The notes under the pieces are model-generated. The model was not told where the DNA came from and searched no databases. It saw only the letters and a list, made by a program, of their open reading frames with translations. From a virus: a DNA stretch of 29,552 nt. The stretch is taken from the IMG/VR virus record IMGVR_UViG_3300020468_000046, positions 1 to 29,552 of that record. The stretch is one strand, 5' to 3'. This document shows positions 25,701-29,552 of this stretch, in pieces (within the stretch, counting starts at the first letter, position 1; each line of letters begins with the position of its first letter). The position numbers and the translations under genes were made by a program.

Positions 25701-27076
25701 GCAATACCAACTTGGAATCTTGAACTTGTATTATAAATCCAACTATTCGCAAATTTTTGTTTATAATCTAGAGATTCATTTAATATCTTTTCACCAATAT
25801 TTTTTACATATATATTTTCTCCCTCTTTAACTAAAGTAACATCATCATCAGTTACTAATTTAGATAAGACACCAGTAGTTCTTAATTCAATTTTTTTAGT
25901 TATATCACCATTTTCATAACCAAATACAAAATCATCACTTCTAATGTTATCTGCAGTATTAATTGGAATTGTTATACCTGAACAACCAAAGAACTGATTA
26001 ATAGATTTAGATTCATAGTTAATTGTATTAGTTCCACTTTTAAGAATTCCTGTATTGCCAAATCCAATAGTTGAATCAACTGATATAATAGTGTCAGTTG
26101 TTGATACTCCAGATAAAACTTTTGTATTTGGATTAACTGTAAATATACCTTTTATTAAATCACGATCACTATATCCTACAAATAATGAGATACGATAATA
26201 AGATTTACCATCTCTGCTGAATATTTCAACCTCAGATACAGACGCATTAGTCTCTAAATCTCCATTTTTATATAATGTTTGTCCTACTAGGTTTTGAGGA
26301 TCTCCACCAGATATTAAATCACAAATAATAATTTCTCTTCTTATATACTCAGCATCAGATGGTTTTATTAAATTACTTTCAAGGTCTAAAATTCTTGACT
26401 CTACTCCATATAATACCTTAAATAAAACTCTAATTGACTCTTCTATACCTTTTGATTGGTAGAATGAACGAGCAAATTTTACAAAATTACCTACGTCCAA
26501 ATCTGAGGTTAAAGTTGAATCCTCAAAACCAGGTAAAAATGTTTTCTTTAATTTTCTATAAAATTCCTGTAAAAATAAAACAGATAGGTTCTGAAGTGAT
26601 GATCCATCAGTATGAGAAGATGCTGTAGTATCTTCAAACTTTAAACTCTCTTTATTAACATCGATAAGTGAAGATGATACACCAACGTTATAACCTGTCA
26701 CTCCACTAAATCCACGAATACAACCAGTGAATGAAGTAGATGTTATGCCAGTATAAGATATTATTTCATCGTCTATCTTTAATAAACCATACTCTGAGGG
26801 AAATCCTTTAGTGCTTGGAACGTTGATTGTGGTATCTGTTGAATCTATACTAGACGTAATAGATGTTAGACCTACAACAACTTCTGGAACTAAATTATCA
26901 ACTTTTAAATATTGATCAAAATTACTTATTAAATCACTTGTACCTCCTTGAAATTCTTGTGAAATATAATATTGTTTAAAAAATTCGACTGCATTAGGAA
27001 AATCAGCTGAGATAAACTCAGGCAACTGATTCTCAATAATAGTATTGACCTTTATTCTTTTGTCAATTTGTGACAT
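13730..27076 (-). CDS. gp7: Giant (4448 aa) gp7-like baseplate wedge protein with massive beta-repeat expansion
   Basis: T4 gp7 (1032 aa) starts wedge assembly with gp10 and gp8. This protein sits in the gene 7 slot between 6 and 8. Residues about 15-60 (QLPEFISADFPNAVEFFKQY...LISNFDQYL), 203-226 (FYQSKGIEESIRVLFKVLYG) and about 259-270 (NLVGQTLYK) resemble the C-terminal part of T4 gp7 (FYSTKGIEASYKFLFKVLY; DLVGQTIY). The expected next piece, LSYSVKSPIAWDKF...ILHPAGL, appears only at 2479-2510. Between them lie about 2100 residues of Gly-rich GxGY repeats, NHGF-x-x-GD repeats and a YHYH-like domain (about 1276-1386). After them come about 1900 further residues with YPR modules (about 3500-3740), INGV-x-Q-x-P modules and a terminal FPTIQRK segment. 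No signal peptide or membrane segment is seen. The start at 27076 has AGAGGAAA upstream in the gp6 tail. The gp7 assignment rests on recalled motifs plus synteny. It could alternatively be named only as a giant tail protein. Confidence 0.77.
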   Translation of the reverse strand: MSQIDKRIKVNTIIENQLPEFISADFPNAVEFFKQYYISQEFQGGTSDLISNFDQYLKVDNLVPEVVVGLTSITSSIDSTDTTINVPSTKGFPSEYGLLKIDDEIISYTGITSTSFTGCIRGFSGVTGYNVGVSSSLIDVNKESLKFEDTTASSHTDGSSLQNLSVLFLQEFYRKLKKTFLPGFEDSTLTSDLDVGNFVKFARSFYQSKGIEESIRVLFKVLYGVESRILDLESNLIKPSDAEYIRREIIICDLISGGDPQNLVGQTLYKNGDLETNASVSEVEIFSRDGKSYYRISLFVGYSDRDLIKGIFTVNPNTKVLSGVSTTDTIISVDSTIGFGNTGILKSGTNTINYESKSINQFFGCSGITIPINTADNIRSDDFVFGYENGDITKKIELRTTGVLSKLVTDDDVTLVKEGENIYVKNIGEKILNESLDYKQKFANSWIYNTSSRFQVGIATDDVGATLDLGVKLDKSSITEGDLFQVLRRNEQVVDGTFTVAEGGVSPNSNQITLTNLGFTPVSGEQYDIRRVIKKASSTGLEIREGNDKIISDVLNVYVDGNTDGYVASNSLPSYDITDQVISEKIIGIAQTTVNFALEGQDDINGLYNILRFKFDTNRDIKFIQGDAVVYNSIKDPNSANTDPSEVPPGLNDGQLYYVDPQVEAPGTDITKIALYLSRAQIGTASTVQIGLGVSTKDQHVFTIQRHHDKKISANKVLRKFPLTQNLINSSNNDENIGDIGILKDGVELRSPVSEDFINYGGLSDVEVINGGSNYDIINPPKIIVETSTGDQALVEPILSGSVEKILIDQQDFDIESVKNISLTGGNGTGCVLEAVTGDRYRELTFDSRDIFFGGGIDIVDETITFEKKHNLENGELVYYLNNGNPSIGIGAAYDGTNTITGTLASGDPYYVRVVNTSTVRIYNTQNDALSGINTVGLSTDTAAAGTHIFRTISKNTIIDIKVIESGEGYQHRKLIVKPSGISTSFDTVNFINHGFNHGDLINYTPMVGIGSTMPREIQGLSTSSSYYVMKVDDNSFKLANAGVGGTSSVDFERGKIVGLNSTGTGYQTFKYPDIKVNLEVGYGGTVTGDFTITPYVKGSFTGAYLYESGSNYGSTILNNIAKPSITIDGGKYAEIRPIISNGRVEEVVVLDQGENYYSNPEILITSTDKGSGAIVRPVIENGKLISTVVVNAGIGYSQSTTDATVSNIGINGAFDTTVRKLQINEQGKSGDTTLVSRGDFLSFGVIGCNQELLTNLEKDSFDVLSNGDFDKPTKHSSIIGWAYDGNPIYGPFGYTDPNNISSALKLISSSYIKDVSKVDNRPSGFDDGYFINDYIFNNSGDLDVHNGRFCKTPEFPNGIYAYFATAEVDINGKLVGAYPYFIGKSFRLPLIQDNLKLNHEFDFNNSNLSRNTYPYNVNEEFADNDFLIESNETIRQSSQVLSVSKGEVDDITILNPGTGYKVGDYTSFDNTDTNGTGLNAQVSDIVGLGVSFIETNLTTFENLVFTWISNNEVRANYLPYVELNHKDYVLVSGLSTSIQGLTNSFEIGINTSRVSLISPMKTVTSGNVAIEDVFVNKIPNDVSVGGIIRIGSGNTSEFQSGTIDETVEVINIFPAEKIIRVSRGAGVAHTYGSNVDILNTVISLPVKTKKFESQLNDVVYFNAPQQIGVGTDGEAISTNYVVGETIKSISIPNRQIYLPNHPFVTGQKVKLNVPGVANKQINVANTDDPNDSDGNFSLPFLNTDNSIDLFVIKKSNDYIGLTTIGVGATSEGLYFKSNASNVSGINTHLYNITSQFEQVTGDIDKVISTLTTKVAAANTTTHNLQNGDIVTINVVPNLPVGIDTTTPIQVDYNSEFEKLIINPIKFVSSDVETNRIDIANHGFKTGDKVFYTGDGTGIPNGSYFVHEVSSRYFQLAETYNDLYADPIKLIDITSNSGGNNQVISPINPQIKVYKNSKLTFGLSTTNLADFDFNIFYENGENEYLSSLDSTIFNVQTQGTIGLGTDSSDPVGATLTLQPTTSTPPILYYGLTKGGFISTADTGVQNYSQIIFVDSLYNGEYKISNVTNETFDFSPKVPEFLRYEEADCETLEYSTKSKNVNGAIKNIRILSKGFNYKKVPVFKEVISDNGTNANLVADSKNIGKIESLRIVDLGYEYSSDKTLEPEVYIPSIINIDNLDQLSDVEIVNGGTDYTTPPSLILFNPTSNTIVDNSSLSPQVPSQTIADVDIIAPINGLDSVEHKIFAINNSNGIGINSMQTSSGGLVTCFMETPFNGFLDPQPFQVGDEIYVEGIQRVGEGGISGLSTGTSNGDASSGEVLGEGFNSADHSFQFFTVQSYTPGSTTIVKFSVAGVTTNPGIAKSFQSGFASIINRKNYPDIRPIQTRGVFQDNEPILLNNEDSELTVVEIRDDYVKLDGLEYLKKGDRIEGRATGVSAEIVGLKHNKGKFETDFSNRQDIGWIDDIGKLSDDTQVTPNNDYYQNLSYSVKSPIAWDKFSNSLNSILHPAGLKNFADTFIETKTNVGIGTSRSAIDVTILDVLSDDNRVDAINNFDNALDFNRSGNKTKSLILSEKKLTNFNKCISNRVLIHDDVSDEFSSVGFAANSTVLNEINGKFVHYLIQITDPDTSDTQLTELVLLTTENDVLLLEKSSDSTGVGIGSDSVDANILLGSFDTEVKTDGTKNLLFNPVEKFTKDHDIKMVKTFYDNDTLGVTTSVLGSIKLVSANVGIASATTGFVTTTVAQFDKDEFNGLHATIFVQDSVTKEFNYNEITIDFDGVDTTTSQVYIDDGGSVTTNSVGVLTARMENNFVKLQIENDRITTLDAKANIIGLGTITAGIGTYRFLTTGQPIGAERSARFESTVNVGTGTSITYANLDKTIDGSVKSLVKVSTGQTSAIHQVIAISDASDVLVVQYPYVSLGSTSGIGSFISDTNGDNISLLFVPDAEFTDAVTVQAYNQVLYSASDFDNIPGILKYGAVETDVILSSYDGLEGRRANKTKFDLQFEGTPIYTKTFNPDGAGLAKSTGIFTISNHFFNTNEELTYEPTSTFIGIAATAISIGSTVNNAGVTTDILPTTVFAKSLDENRFQLFPTKEDVTSGVAITFTGIGAGNAHKLNMSNKLSKTIIGLDGVVQQPITFTDLNYTLDVNIGAATTQFSLSGISSISTFDVLKIDNEYMKIIEVGFSSTSDGSEKIDDQLNISLGISTIPTVRVERGVLGIAATSHTNGDTIRVNRGSFNIVDSDIHFIDPPKGNTRSRRTDSEIPFVKANFSGRTFLRQDYTTNMLFDDISDTFTGLTTAYDLKVGGAHTSAGIGLGNGVVFINGVFQTPDTNNNTGNPNNYDILADTTAGVSTIRFTGITSENGQFIVSDSDINQNQIPRGGLIVSLGSTEGTGYAPLNGAKVRAEKNSDGELTGIVGIGTSSGFNIGIQTADYDNNTGIITVTTNDVHGFALDRPTSVKLKGLEFRCPKTVVGQPTNATYDGVTGISTITIANHGLVNGDAVVLETDSIGFTCTLDSNVSTKYYPRATDPAANQYLTVSNVTTNTFRVNVGASNPGDVYPHTFVSATATAVQTIGGGGYVGVTTTIFQDHERPLFVVGIVSERSFEVRAGASTIPHTYQGGGYAYEFYEDLTFGSGYRGGSVAIGVTDIAYVHKFVSAGIGSIRKGTFAGDAFTATDAVYESHSGKLILTIPSHTLTTSDTVGIDTSGLIFQCSKDNYFSNHPYPRAVSKTSFPNSDPIAGIQTAIIATTTDTIIINVGQGGGGGTGAVVEATVGVGGTLSFNIVDTGRGYVNPEIIIPEPVYENLEVVGVSRLGVGATTDTGLNLLLNVGVSAASTTVGIGSTTFQIKDFEIARAGHSFKKGDKFKPVGLVTAAHLTSPIQEFELEVLEIFNDKFSAWQFGELDAIDSIKILQDGVRTRFPLFFNGELLSFEKVLTDPRSALIDLDAVLLIFINGVLQKPGEAYQFQGGTTFSFTEPPSGESSSGLNDNDKVDIYFYKGIDGIDVQIENVSESIKIGDNLKVFKNDSLPGITTSQSGERIVKEILNTDLLDTDIYTGLGIDEVHEKPVRWTKQKTAIKINGQVIDTSRSILEPQIYPTSKIIGDLSTISGKGTGNNDGIFVDDAISLFYENKYSGFTVDSVDALITSGEIHTPASAEAVIAGVGTQKYVSSLNITEQGSGYEGVVNVRIAAPPSGIGVGVGTTATATLTVTNGQITGHTVTNVGLGYSSGNPPEVIIDLPKFKTEKLTGISNFQGYTGIITGITQTTRSGGGPALRFDYYAVTKNSNSEYDVAQANTLKVGYPILITDTKVGNGLTSVEPGNASVVGVGTTFLDNVYVVHSITSNGSNGTVVCHVHTNSASSISGINTEGFFDPTIIGLTTSLGTLSWGRLYGNDVARSSNPISIGVTGLTVNSGLTTFPTIQRKSYDNIGERGHRSSGSIRAVLT
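14340..14580 (-). repeat. C-terminal GxGY beta-repeat pair in the gp7-like giant
   Basis: Two adjacent units read SSLNITEQGSGYEGVVNVRI and GHTVTNVGLGYSSGNPPEVI, joined by a Gly/Val/Thr-rich linker. They share the strand-GxGY-strand pattern with the gp14 and gp8 repeats. Confidence 0.75.
15880..16570 (-). repeat. Two related F-x-C...YPRA modules in the gp7-like giant
   Basis: Two modules share the order: T/S-x-x-x-GF-or-GLIF-x-C-x-x-D-x-x-x-x-x-x-YPRA, about 20 residues, then a strand ending in hydrophobic-x-V-N-VG. Module one (about residue 3500) holds IGFTCTLDSN and YYPRATDPA. Module two (about residue 3710) holds GLIFQCSKDN and PYPRAVSK. A third partial copy, LKGLEFRCPK, lies upstream near 3460. 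The type is familiar from marine T4-like phage structural proteins. Confidence 0.65.
19517..19642 (-). other. Second, displaced piece of the gp7 core
   Basis: Residues about 2479-2520 read YYQNLSYSVKSPIAWDKF, then NSILHPAGLKNFADTF. In T4 gp7 a similar stretch (RSYYVMKIKSNLP...VHPVGF) lies only about 100 residues after the LVGQT motif, whereas here it is about 2200 residues away. HPAG is at residues 2505-2508. Confidence 0.65.
22919..23251 (-). other. YHYH-like domain inside the gp7-like giant, histidine motif lost
   Basis: Residues about 1276-1386. IIGWAYDGNPIYGPFGY (W1282, D1285) matches the family's W-A-x-DG-x-P-I-Y-GP signature. DVHNGRFCKTPEFPNGIYAYF and a later YPYFIG match the second half, where the family is named for a YHYH tetrapeptide. 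Here the tetrapeptide is YAYF (1361-1364), so both defining histidines are absent, while the NGR-x-x-x-T-P-E framework and H1346 remain. The domain is common in large phage and secreted proteins; its function is not established. Confidence 0.72.
23440..23775 (-). repeat. Cluster of three GxGY/GxNY beta-repeats in the gp7-like giant
   Basis: Three consecutive units show the strand-GxxY-strand pattern: GAYLYESGSNYGST, EVVVLDQGENYYSNPEILI and STVVVNAGIGYSQ, linked by GSGA and NGK turns. Further scattered units include EVINGGSNYDIINPPKIIV, KVIESGEGYQ, TILNPGTGYKVGD, RILSKGFNYKKVP, EIVNGGTDYTTPPSLIL and NIVDTGRGYVNPEIII. At least a dozen such units occur along the protein. Confidence 0.75.
26087..27076 (-). 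other. N-terminal gp7-like core of the giant protein
   Basis: Residues about 1-330 hold the conserved helical-looking region with SKGIEESIRVLFKVLYG and NLVGQTLYK. Within it, an inserted beta module at about 87-129 has the YGLLKIDDEIISYTG...CIRGFSG pattern. This is the part most likely to contact gp8 and gp10-type proteins, by analogy with the T4 gp7 C-terminal half. Confidence 0.65.
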
Positions 27077-27079
27077 AAA

Positions 27080-29056
27080 TTATTTCCTCTCTAAAACTCC
27101 ATTTGAGTAACTTGAGGTATAGTAGTCTCTAGTAAATACAACACCTGATACATCTTCTCCTGATGCGATTACGTCCTTAACCATATTTATGGTACTATTA
27201 GAAATGTCTAAACTGACAAATAAATCTTTAAGACCTATAACATCGTTTGAATCGGGAAATGCTTGTATTTCTATTATGTTGTTTTGAGAGATGGTTGAAG
27301 TGATATTGATTGTATTTAATATCACTTCACCTTTTTTGTAATCGACAGAACCCGCTTCTTTTAAAAGCACTTTAACGTTATTTTTTTGGTCTTTAGTTAC
27401 AACACTAATAGTTCCCTTCATGCTAGTGTCAAGATTACCAGCAGCATCTTTATTTGGAATATCAGTAAAGTACGCTATTGATGTACTACCTGAAATAGTA
27501 AATCCAGTGCTCTTAATATTGTATCCAGCAGGATTTATATAAAACTTATTACCAAAGCATAATTCATATTGAGCAAATTGATTAATTAAAGCATTTAAAT
27601 CTCTTCTAATAATAACTTTAGTGATATTTGATGTTATACCATTATCAATACGGTCAATTAGTTGATTTACCTTACTATACTTGAATCTTCCACCAAATTT
27701 ATTCATCTCAACATTATCTGCATAACTTTGCAATGCACTCAAAATATTTGTTCTTAAATCAGTTGATGAACCTACTTTTATTGGGTCATAGTATACATAT
27801 GAGTCAACTTCAACATAAAGTATTTTAAGATCAATTATCTCTGAGTTAATTCCTGCAATCGCATAACTTTTTAATTTATTTTTAATTTGAGATTTATCAA
27901 AATCTGATATAAAAGTACCATTTTTTGGTTTGATACTTATCTGTACTTTTCCAAACTGTGGTGGATCTAATTCTTCACCACCAATAACTGCAACAGATTC
28001 TGTTTGAGGATAAATTTGATTTATTATTGCTTCATAATCTCTTGATGTAACTGCTCTATGCTGTGCTGAGTAAAGTCTTGGTGCAAAATACTTAATAGAA
28101 GACACATCTTCAACTTCTGCCCCGTTAGAAGCGTTTGTAACGGTAGTTATAGTTACACTATCTGTTGGTGTAAAGAATGCTCCATCATCTTTTGAGAAGG
28201 TTCCTTGGAAACTAAAATTACTTGGACCGTTTCCATCCTTTCCTTCAGTTACAATATAAGTTGCAGTAACTCTTGAACCATTTTCAAGTTTTTTACCAAA
28301 AAATCCATCTCCAAACAAAATTTCATATTTTTCATCTTGAACTTCTTGTGAAAGATAAATTTCAGAGTTTTTATTTAAATTTAAAATATTATCTACCTTT
28401 GCATACTTTCTTCCAATCGTAACTTGGTTTGGATCTGCAACATATACAACCAAAGTTGATGCATCGATGCCAGGACTGTCAATTATAAACCTTTGATCTT
28501 GTGATGTATCAATTCTGTATACACGAGATAGATATGTTCCTTCATATACTGATATATTATCACTAAATTGAGCAAATGAGTGAATTATATCATTTCCATT
28601 TGAATCTGTACCTACACTTTTACTTACAATTCCCGTTGATGTAATATTTTCGGGTATTGAGAATCGATAAGTTGTATTTTCACTATTTCCAACGCATACA
28701 AGACCCGATCTAAGTGTTAATTTCTTTGGTGTAGCATTATTTGTTAATCCTAAATCAACTTCTTCAAGTTTTATTGTTGCAATTGCTGATCTTTTTGAAC
28801 GTGGTACATATCCAATGTTTCTTGCAAGTGAAACCACGTTTTCACGAATGGTTGCAGAGTCTAAGAATGCTTCATTTGCAACTAAATTCGCATTAAATGA
28901 GTTAATATAAGTATTATACGCTAAAGTATCAATTAAAACAGAAAAGTTAGACCCCTCAAAGTCAAAATCCTGAAAATTTGAGTTTGAACGGAGAAAATCC
29001 TTAATTTGTGCTTTGATATTTTCAAAGTCTAAACTAGTATACTGAGTAAAGGGCAT
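27080..29056 (-). CDS. gp6: gp6 baseplate wedge subunit
   Basis: This is a homologue of T4 gp6 (660 aa; here 658 aa), of the baseplate J-like family. gp6 forms the ring that joins wedges around the hub in the contractile-tail baseplate. The N-terminus MPFTQYTSLDFENIKAQIKD and the following DFEGSNFSVLIDTLAYNTYI and SATIRENVVSLARNIGYVPR blocks are hallmark gp6 sequence. A later SAQHRAVTSRDYEAIINQIY block near residue 330 is typical of the J/gp6 fold. Unlike its neighbours it has no expansion and no GxGY repeats. It starts 1 nt after the gp25 stop and ends 3 nt before gp7, and its last codons supply the Shine-Dalgarno for gp7. Part of the 25-6-7 late operon. Confidence 0.95.
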   Translation of the reverse strand: MPFTQYTSLDFENIKAQIKDFLRSNSNFQDFDFEGSNFSVLIDTLAYNTYINSFNANLVANEAFLDSATIRENVVSLARNIGYVPRSKRSAIATIKLEEVDLGLTNNATPKKLTLRSGLVCVGNSENTTYRFSIPENITSTGIVSKSVGTDSNGNDIIHSFAQFSDNISVYEGTYLSRVYRIDTSQDQRFIIDSPGIDASTLVVYVADPNQVTIGRKYAKVDNILNLNKNSEIYLSQEVQDEKYEILFGDGFFGKKLENGSRVTATYIVTEGKDGNGPSNFSFQGTFSKDDGAFFTPTDSVTITTVTNASNGAEVEDVSSIKYFAPRLYSAQHRAVTSRDYEAIINQIYPQTESVAVIGGEELDPPQFGKVQISIKPKNGTFISDFDKSQIKNKLKSYAIAGINSEIIDLKILYVEVDSYVYYDPIKVGSSTDLRTNILSALQSYADNVEMNKFGGRFKYSKVNQLIDRIDNGITSNITKVIIRRDLNALINQFAQYELCFGNKFYINPAGYNIKSTGFTISGSTSIAYFTDIPNKDAAGNLDTSMKGTISVVTKDQKNNVKVLLKEAGSVDYKKGEVILNTINITSTISQNNIIEIQAFPDSNDVIGLKDLFVSLDISNSTINMVKDVIASGEDVSGVVFTRDYYTSSYSNGVLERK

Positions 29057-29057
29057 A

Positions 29058-29459
29058 TTATCTGGTTGGTTCTAGTATAAAACTGAAAGATTGAGTTGGA
29101 ACTTCTAATCCAATAATCTCAAAAAGTACCTTAACCTCTATTTCATTCCGATCAGGTCTTCCATCTACCTCTACACCAAGTTCACCAACTCTAGGTTCAA
29201 AATTATATACTGTTTCACGTATTTGATCCTCAATTACAGCAATTGTTGTTCTTGAGTAATTATCAAACAATGATTCTCGTATATCTGTGCCTATAAGAGA
29301 GTTAAAAAACCTTTCAGTGGGTATTGTTTCAACTAAATTCCTCACTGATCTAACAATTGCACGTTCATTAAGTAGCACAGGAAGGTCTTTTGTCACTGGA
29401 TGAGGTGAAAAAGACAGACTTATATCCTTAAATGCTCTTGATTTGCGTGTGATCGCCAT
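29058..29459 (-). CDS. gp25: gp25 baseplate wedge subunit (lysozyme-like fold)
   Basis: This is a homologue of T4 gp25 (132 aa; here 133 aa), part of the conserved gp6-gp25-gp53 wedge core that nucleates sheath polymerisation. Visible signs are the N-terminal KDISLSFSPHPVTKDLPVL, RSVRNLVETIPTERFFNSLIG, and the family EPR motif (residues 88-90, in YNFEPRVGELGVEV). Despite the lysozyme-like label used for the family, these wedge proteins have no known enzymatic activity in the baseplate. The start at 29459 lies 18 nt after a TATAAATA promoter, so the 5' leader should be very short, and no strong Shine-Dalgarno is visible. First gene of the 25-6-7 unit. Confidence 0.93.
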   Translation of the reverse strand: MAITRKSRAFKDISLSFSPHPVTKDLPVLLNERAIVRSVRNLVETIPTERFFNSLIGTDIRESLFDNYSRTTIAVIEDQIRETVYNFEPRVGELGVEVDGRPDRNEIEVKVLFEIIGLEVPTQSFSFILEPTR

Positions 29460-29477
29460 TATTGATACTTTTAGATT

Positions 29478-29485
29478 TATTTATA
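29478..29485 (-). promoter_or_regulatory. T4-type late promoter octamer TATAAATA
   Basis: The 31-bp gap between the upstream stop codon (29493-29491) and the gp25 ATG contains the exact octamer TATAAATA on the minus strand, preceded by GGGG and followed by AATC. The spacing to the ATG is 18 nt. Together with the sites at 13709 and 4386, it marks the start of one of three late transcription units. Confidence 0.75.
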
Positions 29486-29490
29486 CCCCA

Positions 29491-29552
29491 TCAAGGAGTA
29501 TATTCATACCCATACTTCTGTAGATATTCCTCAAATTCATCATCAGGGACTA
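29491..29552 (-). CDS. C-terminal end of an unidentified gene upstream of gp25
   Basis: The minus-strand frame entering from the window edge encodes VPDDEFEEYLQKYGYEYTP and stops at TGA (29493-29491). It is acidic and Tyr-rich. In marine T4-like phages gp25 usually follows another baseplate or hub gene such as 5, 48 or 53, but 19 residues are too few to say which. It lies just before the gp25 promoter. Confidence 0.65.
   Translation of the reverse strand, partial: VPDDEFEEYLQKYGYEYTP

Noticed and set aside
13730-27076. Idea that the 13.3-kb frame is a fusion caused by assembly error
   Set aside because: The frame is continuous with both family ends in place (gp7-like start, FPTIQRK-type end), neighbours are in normal order, and very large tail proteins are typical of marine T4-like phages. 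Repeat collapse or expansion by a few units cannot be excluded.
29058-29459. gp25 as an active lysozyme
   Set aside because: The family name reflects a lysozyme-like label, but gp25 is a structural wedge protein; no catalytic claim is supported by the sequence.
1-29552. CRISPR arrays, tRNA genes, insertion sequences or attachment sites
   Set aside because: I looked for direct repeats with spacers, cloverleaf-like segments and terminal inverted repeats and saw none. The repeats here are protein-level and diverged at the DNA level, and almost every base is coding.

Overview
The window is a single-direction block of virion structural genes from a T4-like contractile-tailed phage (a myovirus), every gene lying on the minus strand. 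The gene order 25-6-7-8-(fibre and accessory region)-13-14 follows the T4 baseplate-to-neck order, with gene 25 next to gene 6 as in marine T4-like phages. The DNA is AT-rich. That base composition, the DUF4815-type giant protein and the many Gly-rich beta-repeats all suggest a marine cyanophage or pelagiphage. The sequence does not show which host it uses, and no auxiliary metabolic genes, tRNAs or integrase-type elements are present.

Reading in the direction of transcription (from high to low coordinates), the window starts with the last 19 codons of an unidentified gene (29491-29552). Next come gp25 and gp6, two conserved baseplate wedge proteins of almost exactly T4 length, and then a 4448-residue protein in the gene 7 position that takes up about 45% of the window. 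A gap with a late-type promoter separates this from gp8 (532 aa), a 2491-residue protein with a DUF4815-like N-terminus, and a 67-residue protein. A second promoter gap leads into a 76-residue protein, a 545-residue tail-fibre-like protein, a 57-residue coiled-coil protein, the neck proteins gp13 and gp14, and the first 15 codons of another gene.

The genes are packed tightly, with spacings from a 1-nt overlap to 6 nt. The only exceptions are three gaps of 31-46 bp, and each carries the exact T4 late-promoter octamer TATAAATA just upstream of a start codon. This divides the window into three likely late transcription units: 25-6-7; 8-giant-67aa; and 76aa-fibre-57aa-13-14-onward.

The most striking feature is how much these baseplate and neck proteins have grown. 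The gp7 homologue carries the recognisable T4 gp7 C-terminal core in two pieces (about residues 200-330 and 2479-2520). Roughly 2100 residues of beta-repeat material, including a YHYH-like domain, lie between them, and another 1900 or so follow. The same short repeat (ending GxGY/GxNY-xxxP-x-hydrophobic-x-hydrophobic) is also inserted in gp8, in the 2491-residue protein and in gp14, where four tandem copies sit between a normal gp14 body and a normal gp14 tail. This looks like one repeat family spread through at least four proteins of one particle, probably forming surface decoration or adhesion modules.
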